From Verrucomicrobiia bacterium (GTDB taxonomy: Bacteria; Verrucomicrobiota; Verrucomicrobiia; Limisphaerales; UBA1100), in contig JAAZZB010000003.1 in NCBI GenBank assembly GCA_014239365.1, positions 38,465-102,464 on the forward strand: a stretch of 64,000 nt of DNA, given 5' to 3'. Positions 46,116-53,458 of the stretch are shown piece after piece; position 1 is the stretch's first letter; every line of letters starts with the position of its first letter. Position numbers and translations under genes: made by a program. The notes beneath the pieces were generated by a model. The model saw nothing but the letters and a program-made list of their open reading frames with translations. It ran no database searches and was not told the DNA's origin.

Positions 46116-47384
46116 CTACTCCAACTCCTTCACCCGAATGCGACGGTATTCCATTTGGCCGCGGTCGCCTTCCAATCCAATCGGACCGGAAGCGGGCACT
46201 TTGAAATTCGCGTCGAGCACTTCGCCATTGCAAGTGCAGTGCGCCACGCCGTCCTTCACCACCGCCACGATTTCGTTCCACTGCTGCGGCTTATACTTTT
46301 TCAAATCCTTCCACGGCCCGGCCAAAATATAATCGCGACACTGCAGTTGCGGACGACGAATAAAAACCCCGCTGTCCGCATTGGGCGTGGCGCGGAATTC
46401 GAGTTTCAAAATAAAATTCTTGGGAAACTCGCGCGTGGTCCAAAGCTGCTGAACCCGCCGACCCTCCGGCGGTGTGGTAACCACCAGTCGACCATTGATC
46501 GCTCGGTAGCGTCCGTCATTGCTGGCCGATTTGCCGTCGAAGGTGGCGGTTTTCTTTTGCGTTTTCTGATTGCGAAACCCCCAGCCCGTGAGGTCTTTGC
46601 CATTAAACAAACTCACAAAACCCGCTTCGATCTTGAATGCATCCGCCTGCGTTTCCAAAAACCCATGCGTCGCCAGCAACGGCCGCAGCGCCGCCGCCCA
46701 CTTCGCGTAGCCGCCCTTATTGGGATGCAGCAAATCCGGAAACTCCGCCTTCTTCGCGTCCCCTTTTGCATCCGCAAACAACCGCCACGTATCGAGCACG
46801 GTGACTTGCGGATCACCCTTCACGGCGGCGAAGTACAGCTGATTGATCTTTTTAATCTGCGCCGCCGGACGATTCTTGGTCGTCGAGCTGGGGAATGTGT
46901 TGCAGAGAATAATCGGCATCTTGGCGTTATGCTTTTTGAGCGCGGCAATGATGAGCTTAAGGTTGCCGGCAATTATTTCAGGTGTAGCCTTTTCCTCTAG
47001 GTCATTGGTTCCAATTAGAATCACCACGCCCTTGGGATTGAGGGACAACACATCCTCCTTGAGCCGAATGAGCACCCCACGCGTGGTGTCGCCGCTGATG
47101 CCGCGATTGGCCACCTTCACGCCCGCAAAACTGCCGCCCATTTTGTCACCCCAACCTTGCGTGATGGAGTCGCCCAAAAAAACCAGCGCGCCCTGATCCT
47201 GTTTCACCTGCGTCGCCCAACCGGTGCGTTTCTTTTCCCAAAGATTTTGAAACCACTGATACCGCCGAATCGGCCCTTCACCCGGCAACCCCTCATCCGT
47301 CGCCGGAATGGCAAACTTCGAGGCACCCAAAACGTCGAGAGAGAAAACAAGAGACAACAATAGAAAGATGCGTTTGGAATTCAT
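46116..47384 (-). CDS. SGNH hydrolase fused to 3-keto-disaccharide hydrolase-like (DUF1080) domain
   Basis: The start at 47384 (MNSKRIFLLLSLVFSLDVLGA) gives a signal peptide and 422 residues; 66 further open codons upstream are not signal-like. The SGNH/GDSL domain has the block FLGDS73ITQGW, NRGISGDTT, ILIGTNDLEE and LLHPNKGGY. From about residue 241 the DUF1080 jelly roll follows: FVSLFNGKDLTGW, LKLEFRATPNADSGVFIRR, WNEIVAVVKDG and a terminal GPIGLEGDRGQMEYRRIRVKEL. The fusion couples an esterase to a glycan-binding or 3-keto-glycoside-acting domain, which fits the surrounding sulfatases. Confidence 0.9.
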   Translation of the reverse strand: MNSKRIFLLLSLVFSLDVLGASKFAIPATDEGLPGEGPIRRYQWFQNLWEKKRTGWATQVKQDQGALVFLGDSITQGWGDKMGGSFAGVKVANRGISGDTTRGVLIRLKEDVLSLNPKGVVILIGTNDLEEKATPEIIAGNLKLIIAALKKHNAKMPIILCNTFPSSTTKNRPAAQIKKINQLYFAAVKGDPQVTVLDTWRLFADAKGDAKKAEFPDLLHPNKGGYAKWAAALRPLLATHGFLETQADAFKIEAGFVSLFNGKDLTGWGFRNQKTQKKTATFDGKSASNDGRYRAINGRLVVTTPPEGRRVQQLWTTREFPKNFILKLEFRATPNADSGVFIRRPQLQCRDYILAGPWKDLKKYKPQQWNEIVAVVKDGVAHCTCNGEVLDANFKVPASGPIGLEGDRGQMEYRRIRVKELE

Positions 47385-47461
47385 AGAGGGCCGAAGCCTC
47401 AGCCAAGTTTTCGTAGAGAGCAAGGATTGATTAGCGCGGAAATTCTGTGCGAGAAAACGCC

Positions 47462-47854
47462 CTAATCCCCAATGCGCTCCACACCGAATGCATCCAGCTT
47501 GGGGTCGGTGGACAAAATTGGCGCGTTGCGCAGTAGTGCCTCCGCGGCCAAATACCGATCGAACGGATCGCGATGAACCCACGGCAATGCCGCCGCTCGA
47601 CGCATCACCGGCCAGCTCGTCGGCTGGACATCGAAGCCACGCTCCCGCAACAGCTCCGGCAAATCCGGGTCATTCGCGAATTCAAACGCCAGCTTCCCCA
47701 AACTTGCCTTGATTGAAATCTCCCACAAACTCGCCATCGAAACCACCGACCGCCGCGACGCATCCTCAATCAACCGTGCCGCCCTCCGAGGCAGCCGCGA
47801 ACTCCCCTGCAGAAAAAACAACAGCACATTCGTATCCACCACCTGCTCGGTCAT
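47462..47854 (-). CDS. PIN-domain toxin (VapC-like)
   Basis: A 130-residue PIN ribonuclease. Likely metal-binding acidic residues are Asp7 (VVDTNVLLF), Glu45 (SLWEISIK), Asp96 or Asp99 (VHRDPFDRYLAAEA) and Asp117 (STDPKLDAFG), the COG3744 pattern. It overlaps the upstream antitoxin gene by ATGA, so the toxin is translated after its antitoxin. As a toxin it would cleave RNA when the antitoxin is lost. Confidence 0.92.
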   Translation of the reverse strand: MTEQVVDTNVLLFFLQGSSRLPRRAARLIEDASRRSVVSMASLWEISIKASLGKLAFEFANDPDLPELLRERGFDVQPTSWPVMRRAAALPWVHRDPFDRYLAAEALLRNAPILSTDPKLDAFGVERIGD

Positions 47855-48147
47855 CGGCCTTTCCTCCGCTTGGCTTTATAGCCCACCTTCGGCTCCGCCA
47901 CTTGCAACGCCCCCGAGGGCTCACCAAAAAATTCCTCAAACCCCAGTGCGTCGGCATCGAAATCCTTCGCCATCCGGAACTTGACCGATTTCAAACACCC
48001 CCGCTTCGGTGCCTTGCCCGAAGGCGGATGCAGCTCCGCCACCACTTTCCCATGCCGCGTCAGCGCAATCCCCTCGCCCGAATCCCCCAACGAATTCACC
48101 AAAGCCGACAACTGCGTCTTCGCCTCATAAAGCCCAACCTCTTTCAT
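47851..48147 (-). CDS. Phd/YefM-type antitoxin
   Basis: A 98-residue antitoxin starting with the Phd/YefM pattern (VGLYEAKTQLSALVN, IALTRHGKVVAELHPPSG), with an unstructured basic C-terminal half for binding the toxin. It overlaps vapC by 4 bp. A palindrome 12 bp upstream probably serves as its autoregulatory operator. Confidence 0.9.
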   Translation of the reverse strand: MKEVGLYEAKTQLSALVNSLGDSGEGIALTRHGKVVAELHPPSGKAPKRGCLKSVKFRMAKDFDADALGFEEFFGEPSGALQVAEPKVGYKAKRRKGR

Positions 48148-48158
48148 CCAAACAAATT

Positions 48159-48173
48159 AGACCAGTCTGGTCT
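48159..48173. promoter_or_regulatory. Palindromic operator of the toxin-antitoxin pair
   Basis: AGACCA-GTC-TGGTCT, with perfect 6-bp arms, lies 12 bp upstream of the antitoxin start. That is the position expected for autorepression by a Phd-type antitoxin. Confidence 0.6.
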
Positions 48174-48185
48174 GTTTTGCAAATT

Positions 48186-49226
48186 TTATTTTTCGGGCGA
48201 GGCGCGGTAGTCCACGCGGCAAACCGATTCCGATTGCTTCTCAATAACGAATTCCGCAGCAACGAACTTTTGTATCACTGCCATATTTGTGCGCGCGTGC
48301 GCCGTCAACGAACCCGTATAAAAACTTCCGCCGCCGGCCAGTGCCATTGGCAGGAGTAATTGATCTGCCAATTGCGGTCCGACCGGTGCGCCGACTTTCA
48401 GCCACGCCATGGCAGCATCGGCGGCTTCCTCGGCGACACCTTCGGCGAGGATGCCTCGCCGACCGTGACTGGTGAAGACCTCGGTGACGTGCTCCGCCTC
48501 GTAAACCACGCTAATCACATTGCCGGGGCCGGAGCTGTCTTCGATGCACTCGATGGTGAATTCGTCGTCCGCCAAACCAAGCGCGTGCTGGAGGATTCGT
48601 TTTTCGCGCGTGGCGATTTTCCCCTTCAAACCGGCCAGCCAAATGGTGGCGTGACGGCGGATAATTTTGCCGCGCTCGTTCAGCGCAATCGGGATGAGTT
48701 GCGCGGGCGCATCAATGTCCACCTCGATGCAGCCGCCGCCCGCAGGCACGAAGCCCAGACGCACCAGCCGCGCTTCCACGTTCGCGCCCATACGGCGGAG
48801 CAGTGGCAGAAATGTTTGCGAAAGAAAATCAAAGGACGGCGCGGCGGGATTATGCGTGCCGCCCTTGATGACCACGCGTGACGAACGCTCCGCCTGTAGC
48901 AACGCCGGCAGCACGGTTTGCAAAACCAGTATCGTGCTCCCGGCGGTGCCGATGTTGAAGGTGAACTCGCCGGCCTTGATGGCGCGCGGCGCGAAGTCCA
49001 GTTTGGTGCTGCCCAGTTCGTTGCCCGTCACGCGGGCTTGGCTGATGTGGGCGGCGGCGTTGACGGCGGTGAGGTGCTGTCGTCCCAGCCCCGGCTTGGC
49101 GCGCCCGGCGCGGATGTTCTGCAATTGAAACGCCCGACCCGTCACCATTGCCAACGACAATGCCGTGCGCAACACCTGCCCACCCCCTTCGCCCATCGCG
49201 CCGTCGATTTCGATTTTGTCAGTCAT
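48186..49226 (-). CDS. rtcA: RNA 3'-terminal phosphate cyclase
   Basis: A 346-residue RtcA. It converts an RNA 3'-phosphate to a 2',3'-cyclic phosphate through a covalent AMP-histidine. Visible are the start block EIDGAMGEGGGQVLRTALSLAM, RPxKPGLGxQHL (RAKPGLGRQHLTAV), NIGTAGSTILVLQTVLPALL, GGTHNPAAPSFDFL and the likely catalytic His310 in LTAHARTNMAVIQKF. It is last in the rtc group, 148 bp after rtcB, with a possible palindromic repeat in that gap. Confidence 0.96.
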   Translation of the reverse strand: MTDKIEIDGAMGEGGGQVLRTALSLAMVTGRAFQLQNIRAGRAKPGLGRQHLTAVNAAAHISQARVTGNELGSTKLDFAPRAIKAGEFTFNIGTAGSTILVLQTVLPALLQAERSSRVVIKGGTHNPAAPSFDFLSQTFLPLLRRMGANVEARLVRLGFVPAGGGCIEVDIDAPAQLIPIALNERGKIIRRHATIWLAGLKGKIATREKRILQHALGLADDEFTIECIEDSSGPGNVISVVYEAEHVTEVFTSHGRRGILAEGVAEEAADAAMAWLKVGAPVGPQLADQLLLPMALAGGGSFYTGSLTAHARTNMAVIQKFVAAEFVIEKQSESVCRVDYRASPEK

Positions 49227-49234
49227 TCACATTA

Positions 49235-49312
49235 GAGGAGAGGCAGGCTTCCACCTCACGTTTATTCACGTGTCTGGATTTTAACCAGAGCCGGCTCGAA
49301 GCCCGCCCCTCC
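49235..49312. repeat. Imperfect inverted repeat between rtcB and rtcA
   Basis: GGAGAGGCAGGCTTCCACC at the left can pair, with several mismatches, with the region near 49293-49312 (GGCTCGAAGCCCGCCCCTCC). A small CACG/CGTG hairpin lies between. It may be a degenerate member of the palindrome family at 35231 and 50895. Confidence 0.35.
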
Positions 49313-49374
49313 AAATTTATTTTCACTACTATTCGTTAATCCTGTCCATCCTGCTCATCCTTGTTCAATCAAAA

Positions 49375-50883
49375 TCAAGCCGCACCGCCGTACATTTTGT
49401 CGGCATCTTTGATGACAAACCGCGCTTGCAGTCGCGCCACTTCGCTGGCGAGATCGGCCAGCTTCACCGAGCGCAGAACTTCCTCGAAATCCTTGTACGC
49501 TGCGGGCGCTTCATCCAGCGGATACTGTCGGCAATTGCTCAAAATATCCGTCGCCTCAAAGCTCGCGTCCACTTCGGCCTGATCCAGCTCGCGCTTGGCG
49601 GCTTTGCGACCGCGTCGGCGGCCGGCACCGTGGTTCACGCTGTAGCAACTTTTCTCCGCTCCGGCGTTAGCCACCATAATGGCCGAGCCCGCCTGCGGAT
49701 TTCCCGGCAACAAAATCGGGTGACCCGTCTTCGCGAAGGGCGTGTCTGTCAGCGCCGCGTGCCCGCCGGGGAATGCGCGCGTGGCGCCTTTGCGATGCAC
49801 CCAATGATCGCCGTCGGCCAGCGTCTCGCGCCGTGCGATATTGTGGCTGATGAAATACACCAACTCGCCCTTGATGCCCGGCAACACTTCCTGAAATGCC
49901 TCAAGAATCAGCGCGTTGATGAGTAGATGATTCATCGTGGCAAAGTTGCCGCCCATCGCCATACAATCGAGATACGCATTCGCCTCCGGCGCGCCCAACT
50001 CGGCGTAGACCAATTGACGATCACCCGCCGGCAACGGAATATCGTGCGCCTTAAAATGCCGCTCCAACGCCTTGAACTGCAAGTTGGCCAGTTGATAACC
50101 AAACCCGCGCGAGCCGCAGTGCGACAAAAATCCGGCATACCCATCACGCAACCCGAACACCGCCGCCGTCTTCCGCGCGCGGGCATCCTCTCCCACACGC
50201 GTGATTTCGCATTCGCCAAAATGATTGCCGCTGCCGTAGCTGCCCAGTTGCCGCAGCTTTTCCTCCAACTTCAGAAACAAGTCGGCATCAATAAATTCAT
50301 CCAGCCGCTCCGCCAATGCGTCGTGCGTGCCATCGTGCCCCGCGTGCGTGGCGTCCTCGCAGCGGCCCGCCCAATGGGCGGGGATGCCCAGCGCCTCGCA
50401 ATTTTCCCGCGTGGCACCTTGCGTGACAATGCGCTGCCCCAGCCCCAGCGACACCGCGCGACCCTTCGGCACCGACCGCTGCCCCTTGCCCGCACCCGTC
50501 GGTGTGCGTTTGGTGATGGCCTCAATCAATTCGCGCCGCACCCGCTTGTCCACCAATTCCGTTTCCGGCAGGTCAAACTGCAGATAACTCATCGAGCACT
50601 TGATATCCACGCCCACCGGCCCAGGATACACGTGCGACGGCGATGCCAGCACGCAACCCACCGGCGCGCCGTACCCGCAATGCGCATCCGGATTGAGCAC
50701 CGTATGCGCCACCCCCGGCGCAGACTGCGTGTTCAGTGCCTGCTCGATGCACAACGGATCAAACGTCTCGCGAATTGCCGCCGTGCCAATCACCGTCACC
50801 GGCTCCCCCGCCGCCACCGGCAACACGCCCGTCGCCTCGGTGGTTTCCTCAATCAAACTGTAGTGCATTTTGTTTTTCATCAT
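49375..50883 (-). CDS. rtcB: RNA ligase RtcB
   Basis: A 502-residue RtcB, the GTP/Mn-dependent ligase that joins 2',3'-cyclic phosphate or 3'-phosphate RNA ends to 5'-OH ends. Conserved blocks are PDAHCGYGAPVG, the metal site G-V-D93-I-K-C96-S-M (usual form GVDIGCGM, so two glycines are changed), GSYGSGNHFGE, LSHCGSRGFGYQ, ISHNIARRE and the GMP-accepting histidine in SVNHGAGRRRGR. All metal-binding His, Asp and Cys residues are kept, so activity is expected. It lies downstream of the coiled-coil gene and a 313-bp gap, in the RtcR-controlled unit. Confidence 0.96.
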   Translation of the reverse strand: MMKNKMHYSLIEETTEATGVLPVAAGEPVTVIGTAAIRETFDPLCIEQALNTQSAPGVAHTVLNPDAHCGYGAPVGCVLASPSHVYPGPVGVDIKCSMSYLQFDLPETELVDKRVRRELIEAITKRTPTGAGKGQRSVPKGRAVSLGLGQRIVTQGATRENCEALGIPAHWAGRCEDATHAGHDGTHDALAERLDEFIDADLFLKLEEKLRQLGSYGSGNHFGECEITRVGEDARARKTAAVFGLRDGYAGFLSHCGSRGFGYQLANLQFKALERHFKAHDIPLPAGDRQLVYAELGAPEANAYLDCMAMGGNFATMNHLLINALILEAFQEVLPGIKGELVYFISHNIARRETLADGDHWVHRKGATRAFPGGHAALTDTPFAKTGHPILLPGNPQAGSAIMVANAGAEKSCYSVNHGAGRRRGRKAAKRELDQAEVDASFEATDILSNCRQYPLDEAPAAYKDFEEVLRSVKLADLASEVARLQARFVIKDADKMYGGAA

Positions 50884-50894
50884 TTAAATCCCCT

Positions 50895-50953
50895 GACTCG
50901 CAAGCTCGCCTCTCCAAGCCTATCCTCTCAATGGAGGGACGAGCTTGCGAGTC
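50895..50953. repeat. Palindromic element, second copy
   Basis: Arms 50895-50916 and 50932-50953 (22 bp, two mismatches; right arm TGGAGGGACGAGCTTGCGAG plus TC) match the in-frame element at 35231-35305 except for a shorter loop. It lies 12 bp upstream of the rtcB start on the transcribed strand, so it would be a hairpin in the rtcB leader. Confidence 0.8.
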
Positions 50954-50981
50954 CATTTTATTTCATCAATTCCATATTCCC

Positions 50982-51196
50982 AAAAAAAGTGCGCGACAGC
51001 TTCAAGCCATTGTGCGGCTGACCGTAAAGAGGCTTGCATTTTGAAGCCTGCGTCTTGCGGCATGAACGGGCTGACATTTGTTTTTTGACTTTCACATCGT
51101 CATCAGCGATTGGATTCGAACCAAGGTACCAAATATGTTTTCATATATTTTGGGGCCGATCATTCCGCAAACGTCTTTCCGCCGCCACGCACCAAA
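50982..51196 (-). ncRNA. Possible tRNA-like/Y RNA-like small RNA in the rtc operon gap
   Basis: This 313-bp gap (50884-51196) between the coiled-coil gene and rtcB has no protein gene. On the minus strand, 51122-51112 reads GGTTCGAATCC, the exact tRNA T-loop consensus, with a 4-bp stem TTGG/CCAA (51110-51124). Just before it is an AAAA-loop hairpin (51129-51153), and downstream come an AGGCTT/AAGCCT hairpin and a run of seven T (50988-50982). In other bacteria, Y RNAs with tRNA-like modules sit between rsr and rtcBA. A complete cloverleaf was not found, and no Rsr gene is present here, so this is a candidate only; borders are approximate. Confidence 0.35.
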
Positions 51197-51640
51197 TTAA
51201 ACACTCACCGTCTCTGTGAAGTTAAACTCATCCAGTTTGTCCTGCAGTGACTGAATTTGTTCTTCCAGTTCCTCGATGAGCTTGCCCGTTTTCACCAAGC
51301 TAAACTGCGCGCGGTACTTCACCTCCACGGTGGAGCTAAAATCTAGCGACTCAATAAAATTGCCTTCCTTGGTGTCCAACCCCTGCAAGGTCTGCACGAG
51401 CCCCTTCAACTCAGCGAGCCGAAAAATTTTGTCGTACACCTTCGAGTTGGCGCGCGCTATGGCAGCCTTGGTTTGCACCAAGTCCTCCGTGCGTTGGCGG
51501 AGGCCTGCCCACACCTCGTCATTGTTATAGGCAAAATCCTGCCCCTTTGGCTTGGAATTCTGTTCACCCAAAACGACTTTCAATTTCGCCACCTCACCGG
51601 CGAGCTTATTCTTCTGCTTCAATGCTTTTGCAATCTTCAT
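51197..51640 (-). CDS. Coiled-coil protein, first gene of the sigma-54 rtc operon
   Basis: A 147-residue protein, mostly helical. The N-terminal part (MKIAKALKQKNKLAGEVAKL) and the central DLVQTKAAIARANSKVYDKIFRLAELKGLV recall DIP1984-like small coiled-coil proteins, but I cannot make a firm match. The C-terminus is heptad-rich (LIEELEEQIQSLQDKLDEF). It is the gene closest to the sigma-54 promoter at 51668-51682, and it is followed by rtcB and rtcA. So it is likely induced by RtcR along with the RNA-repair enzymes. Function is unknown. Confidence 0.8.
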   Translation of the reverse strand: MKIAKALKQKNKLAGEVAKLKVVLGEQNSKPKGQDFAYNNDEVWAGLRQRTEDLVQTKAAIARANSKVYDKIFRLAELKGLVQTLQGLDTKEGNFIESLDFSSTVEVKYRAQFSLVKTGKLIEELEEQIQSLQDKLDEFNFTETVSV

Positions 51641-51667
51641 ATTTTCCCTTTCGTTACTGTGACTATC

Positions 51668-51682
51668 GCAACTACTGTGCCA
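51668..51682 (-). promoter_or_regulatory. Sigma-54 promoter of the rtc operon
   Basis: On the minus strand the sequence is TGGCAC-A-GTAG-TTGC, an exact fit to the -24/-12 consensus (TGGCAC-N5-TTGC). It lies 27 bp upstream of the coiled-coil gene's ATG, leaving about 15 bases of leader that include the AAAGGGAAA ribosome site. The divergent gene is the sigma-54 activator RtcR, so the assignment is strongly supported. Confidence 0.88.
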
Positions 51683-51754
51683 AGTTCAGAATTTCTTTGA
51701 ATGAACGATTTCCTCCTGTTTTTCACTATTTTCACAACGCGCCTTCATTCTTGC

Positions 51755-51772
51755 TTTATCTCTTTAGATAAA
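51755..51772. promoter_or_regulatory. Candidate RtcR binding site (upstream activator sequence)
   Basis: TTTATCT-CTTT-AGATAAA, perfect 7-bp arms, sits about 73 bp upstream of the -24 element and 24 bp before the rtcR start. Position suits both activation of the rtc promoter and autoregulation of rtcR. Confidence 0.5.
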
Positions 51773-51795
51773 TCACTATCCTGACACATATTATA

Positions 51796-53385
51796 ATGGC
51801 TAAGAAGAAAACAGTGGTGATCGGGCTTTTGGGGCCGAATTTGGATGCGGGGCGCAAGCACGAGCGTTGGGGCAACTGGCGGCCGACGGTTTCGGTTTGT
51901 CAGCAGGAGGACTTGGTGGTGGATCGGTTTGAGCTGATTCACGAACGGAAGTTCGGCCGCTTGGCGCAGCAAGTGCGTGAAGATATGGAGAGTATCTCGC
52001 CTGAGACGGTGGTGCACTCGCACACGGTCGATTGGGGGGATCCGTGGGATTTTGAAGAGGTGTTTGATGTGCTGATAGAATTCGCCGCTAATTATAATTT
52101 CCAACCGGCGAAGGAAAATTATCTCATCCACATCACCACCGGCACGCACGTGGCGCAGATTTGTTTATTCCTGCTTACTGAGACACGGCACTTGCCGGGG
52201 TTGCTGCTGCAAACCGCGCCGCCATCAAAGGGCGATGATGGGCCGGGGAAACATTATGTCGTCGACTTGGACCGCTCGCGGTACGACCGCATCGCGCAGC
52301 GGTTTGCCAAGGAACAAACCGACGCGGTGTCGTTTTTAAAGAGCGGCATCGAAACGCGCGACGATGCGTTCAACGCGCTCATCGAACAAATCGAGCACGT
52401 GGCCATCCACGCGCGCGAACCGTTGCTGCTTACCGGCCCTACTGGCGCGGGCAAGAGCCAGTTGGCGCGGCGCATTTATGAGCTCAAGCATTCGCGTCAT
52501 CAGGTGGAGGGTGCATTCGTGGAAATCAATTGCGCCACCTTGCGCGGCGATGCGGCGATGAGCGCGCTCTTCGGCCACGTGAAAGGCGCGTTCACCGGCG
52601 CGGTGAAAGATCGCCCCGGCCTTCTGCGTGAGGCCAACGGCGGGATGTTGTTTCTCGATGAGATTGGCGAACTTGGCGCGGACGAACAGGCGATGCTCCT
52701 GCGTGCGCTGGAAGAAAAAACTTTTTTACCCGTGGGCGCGGACAAGGAAACCAGCAGCGATTTCCAACTCATCGCCGGTAGCAACCGCGACCTTGCCGCC
52801 GAGACCACCCAAGGCAATTTCCGTGCCGACCTCCTCGCACGCATCAACCTCTGGCACTTCGCCTTGCCCGGGCTGCGCGAGCGTCCCTCGGACATCGAGC
52901 CCAATCTTGATTACGAGCTCGAGCAATTCACCGCCGCCACCGGCCGCCGTGTGACAATGAGCGCCGAAGCGCGCAAAAAATTTCTGAAATTCGCCACCGC
53001 GCCCGAAGCCGTGTGGCCAGCCAACTTCCGCGACCTCAATGCCGCAGTCACCCGTATGGCCACCCTCGCCGACGGTGGCCGCATCACCCCCGCTGTGATG
53101 CAAGCCGAACTGGCGCGCCTTCAAGTCGCGTGGGGCGCGAGTGCCAAAGCCCCGCATCCGCACATTCGCAACATTCTCGGCGAAGAAAAACTTGCCGAAC
53201 TCGACCTGTTCGACCGCGCCCAGCTCGAGGAAGTCCTGCGCGTCGCCCACCAATCCTCCACCCTCACCGAAGCCGGCCGCCGCCTCTTCGCCATCTCCCG
53301 CACCCGCAAAACCAATCCCAACGACGCCGATCGTTTAAGGAAATATTTGATGCGCTTCGATTTGAAGTTCGGTGATTTGAAATGA
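51796..53385 (+). CDS. rtcR: Sigma-54-dependent regulator of RNA repair with CARF-like sensor
   Basis: A 529-residue RtcR. The N-terminal CARF-like domain (about 1-185; VIGLLGPNLDAG, HITTGTHVAQICLFLL at 112-127) senses RNA-derived nucleotides. The AAA+ domain has Walker A GPTGAGKS (214-221), the sigma-54 contact GAFTGA (264-269), Walker B FLDEIG (286-291) and GLRERPSDIEPN. The C-terminal region contains the DNA-binding helices. It is divergent from the coiled-coil/rtcB/rtcA operon and should activate the sigma-54 promoter at 51668-51682 when RNA damage occurs. Confidence 0.96.
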   Translation: MAKKKTVVIGLLGPNLDAGRKHERWGNWRPTVSVCQQEDLVVDRFELIHERKFGRLAQQVREDMESISPETVVHSHTVDWGDPWDFEEVFDVLIEFAANYNFQPAKENYLIHITTGTHVAQICLFLLTETRHLPGLLLQTAPPSKGDDGPGKHYVVDLDRSRYDRIAQRFAKEQTDAVSFLKSGIETRDDAFNALIEQIEHVAIHAREPLLLTGPTGAGKSQLARRIYELKHSRHQVEGAFVEINCATLRGDAAMSALFGHVKGAFTGAVKDRPGLLREANGGMLFLDEIGELGADEQAMLLRALEEKTFLPVGADKETSSDFQLIAGSNRDLAAETTQGNFRADLLARINLWHFALPGLRERPSDIEPNLDYELEQFTAATGRRVTMSAEARKKFLKFATAPEAVWPANFRDLNAAVTRMATLADGGRITPAVMQAELARLQVAWGASAKAPHPHIRNILGEEKLAELDLFDRAQLEEVLRVAHQSSTLTEAGRRLFAISRTRKTNPNDADRLRKYLMRFDLKFGDLK

Positions 53386-53405
53386 ACAGGGATGGCCACG
53401 ATATT

Positions 53406-53429
53406 CAGGATTGATAATTTGTTATCCTG
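53406..53429. repeat. Intergenic hairpin between rtcR and sulfatase
   Basis: CAGGAT-TG-ATAA pairs with TTATCCTG in the convergent gap after rtcR. The surrounding sequence (GATGG, CATCCTGTCCATC) is of the kind of imperfect palindrome also seen near 43430 and 46060. It might act as a bidirectional terminator. Confidence 0.35.
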
Positions 53430-53458
53430 AGCATCCTGTCCATCTGTGTTGGAACACC

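Noticed and set aside
49927..51021. Plus-strand frame of about 364 codons opposite rtcB
   Set aside because: It is an antisense shadow of rtcB that runs into the repeat region; composition is Arg/His-rich.
51110..51124. A complete tRNA gene around the T-arm
   Set aside because: No acceptor stem, anticodon arm or D-arm pairs with it; only the T-arm is convincing, so it is reported as a possible tRNA-like ncRNA.
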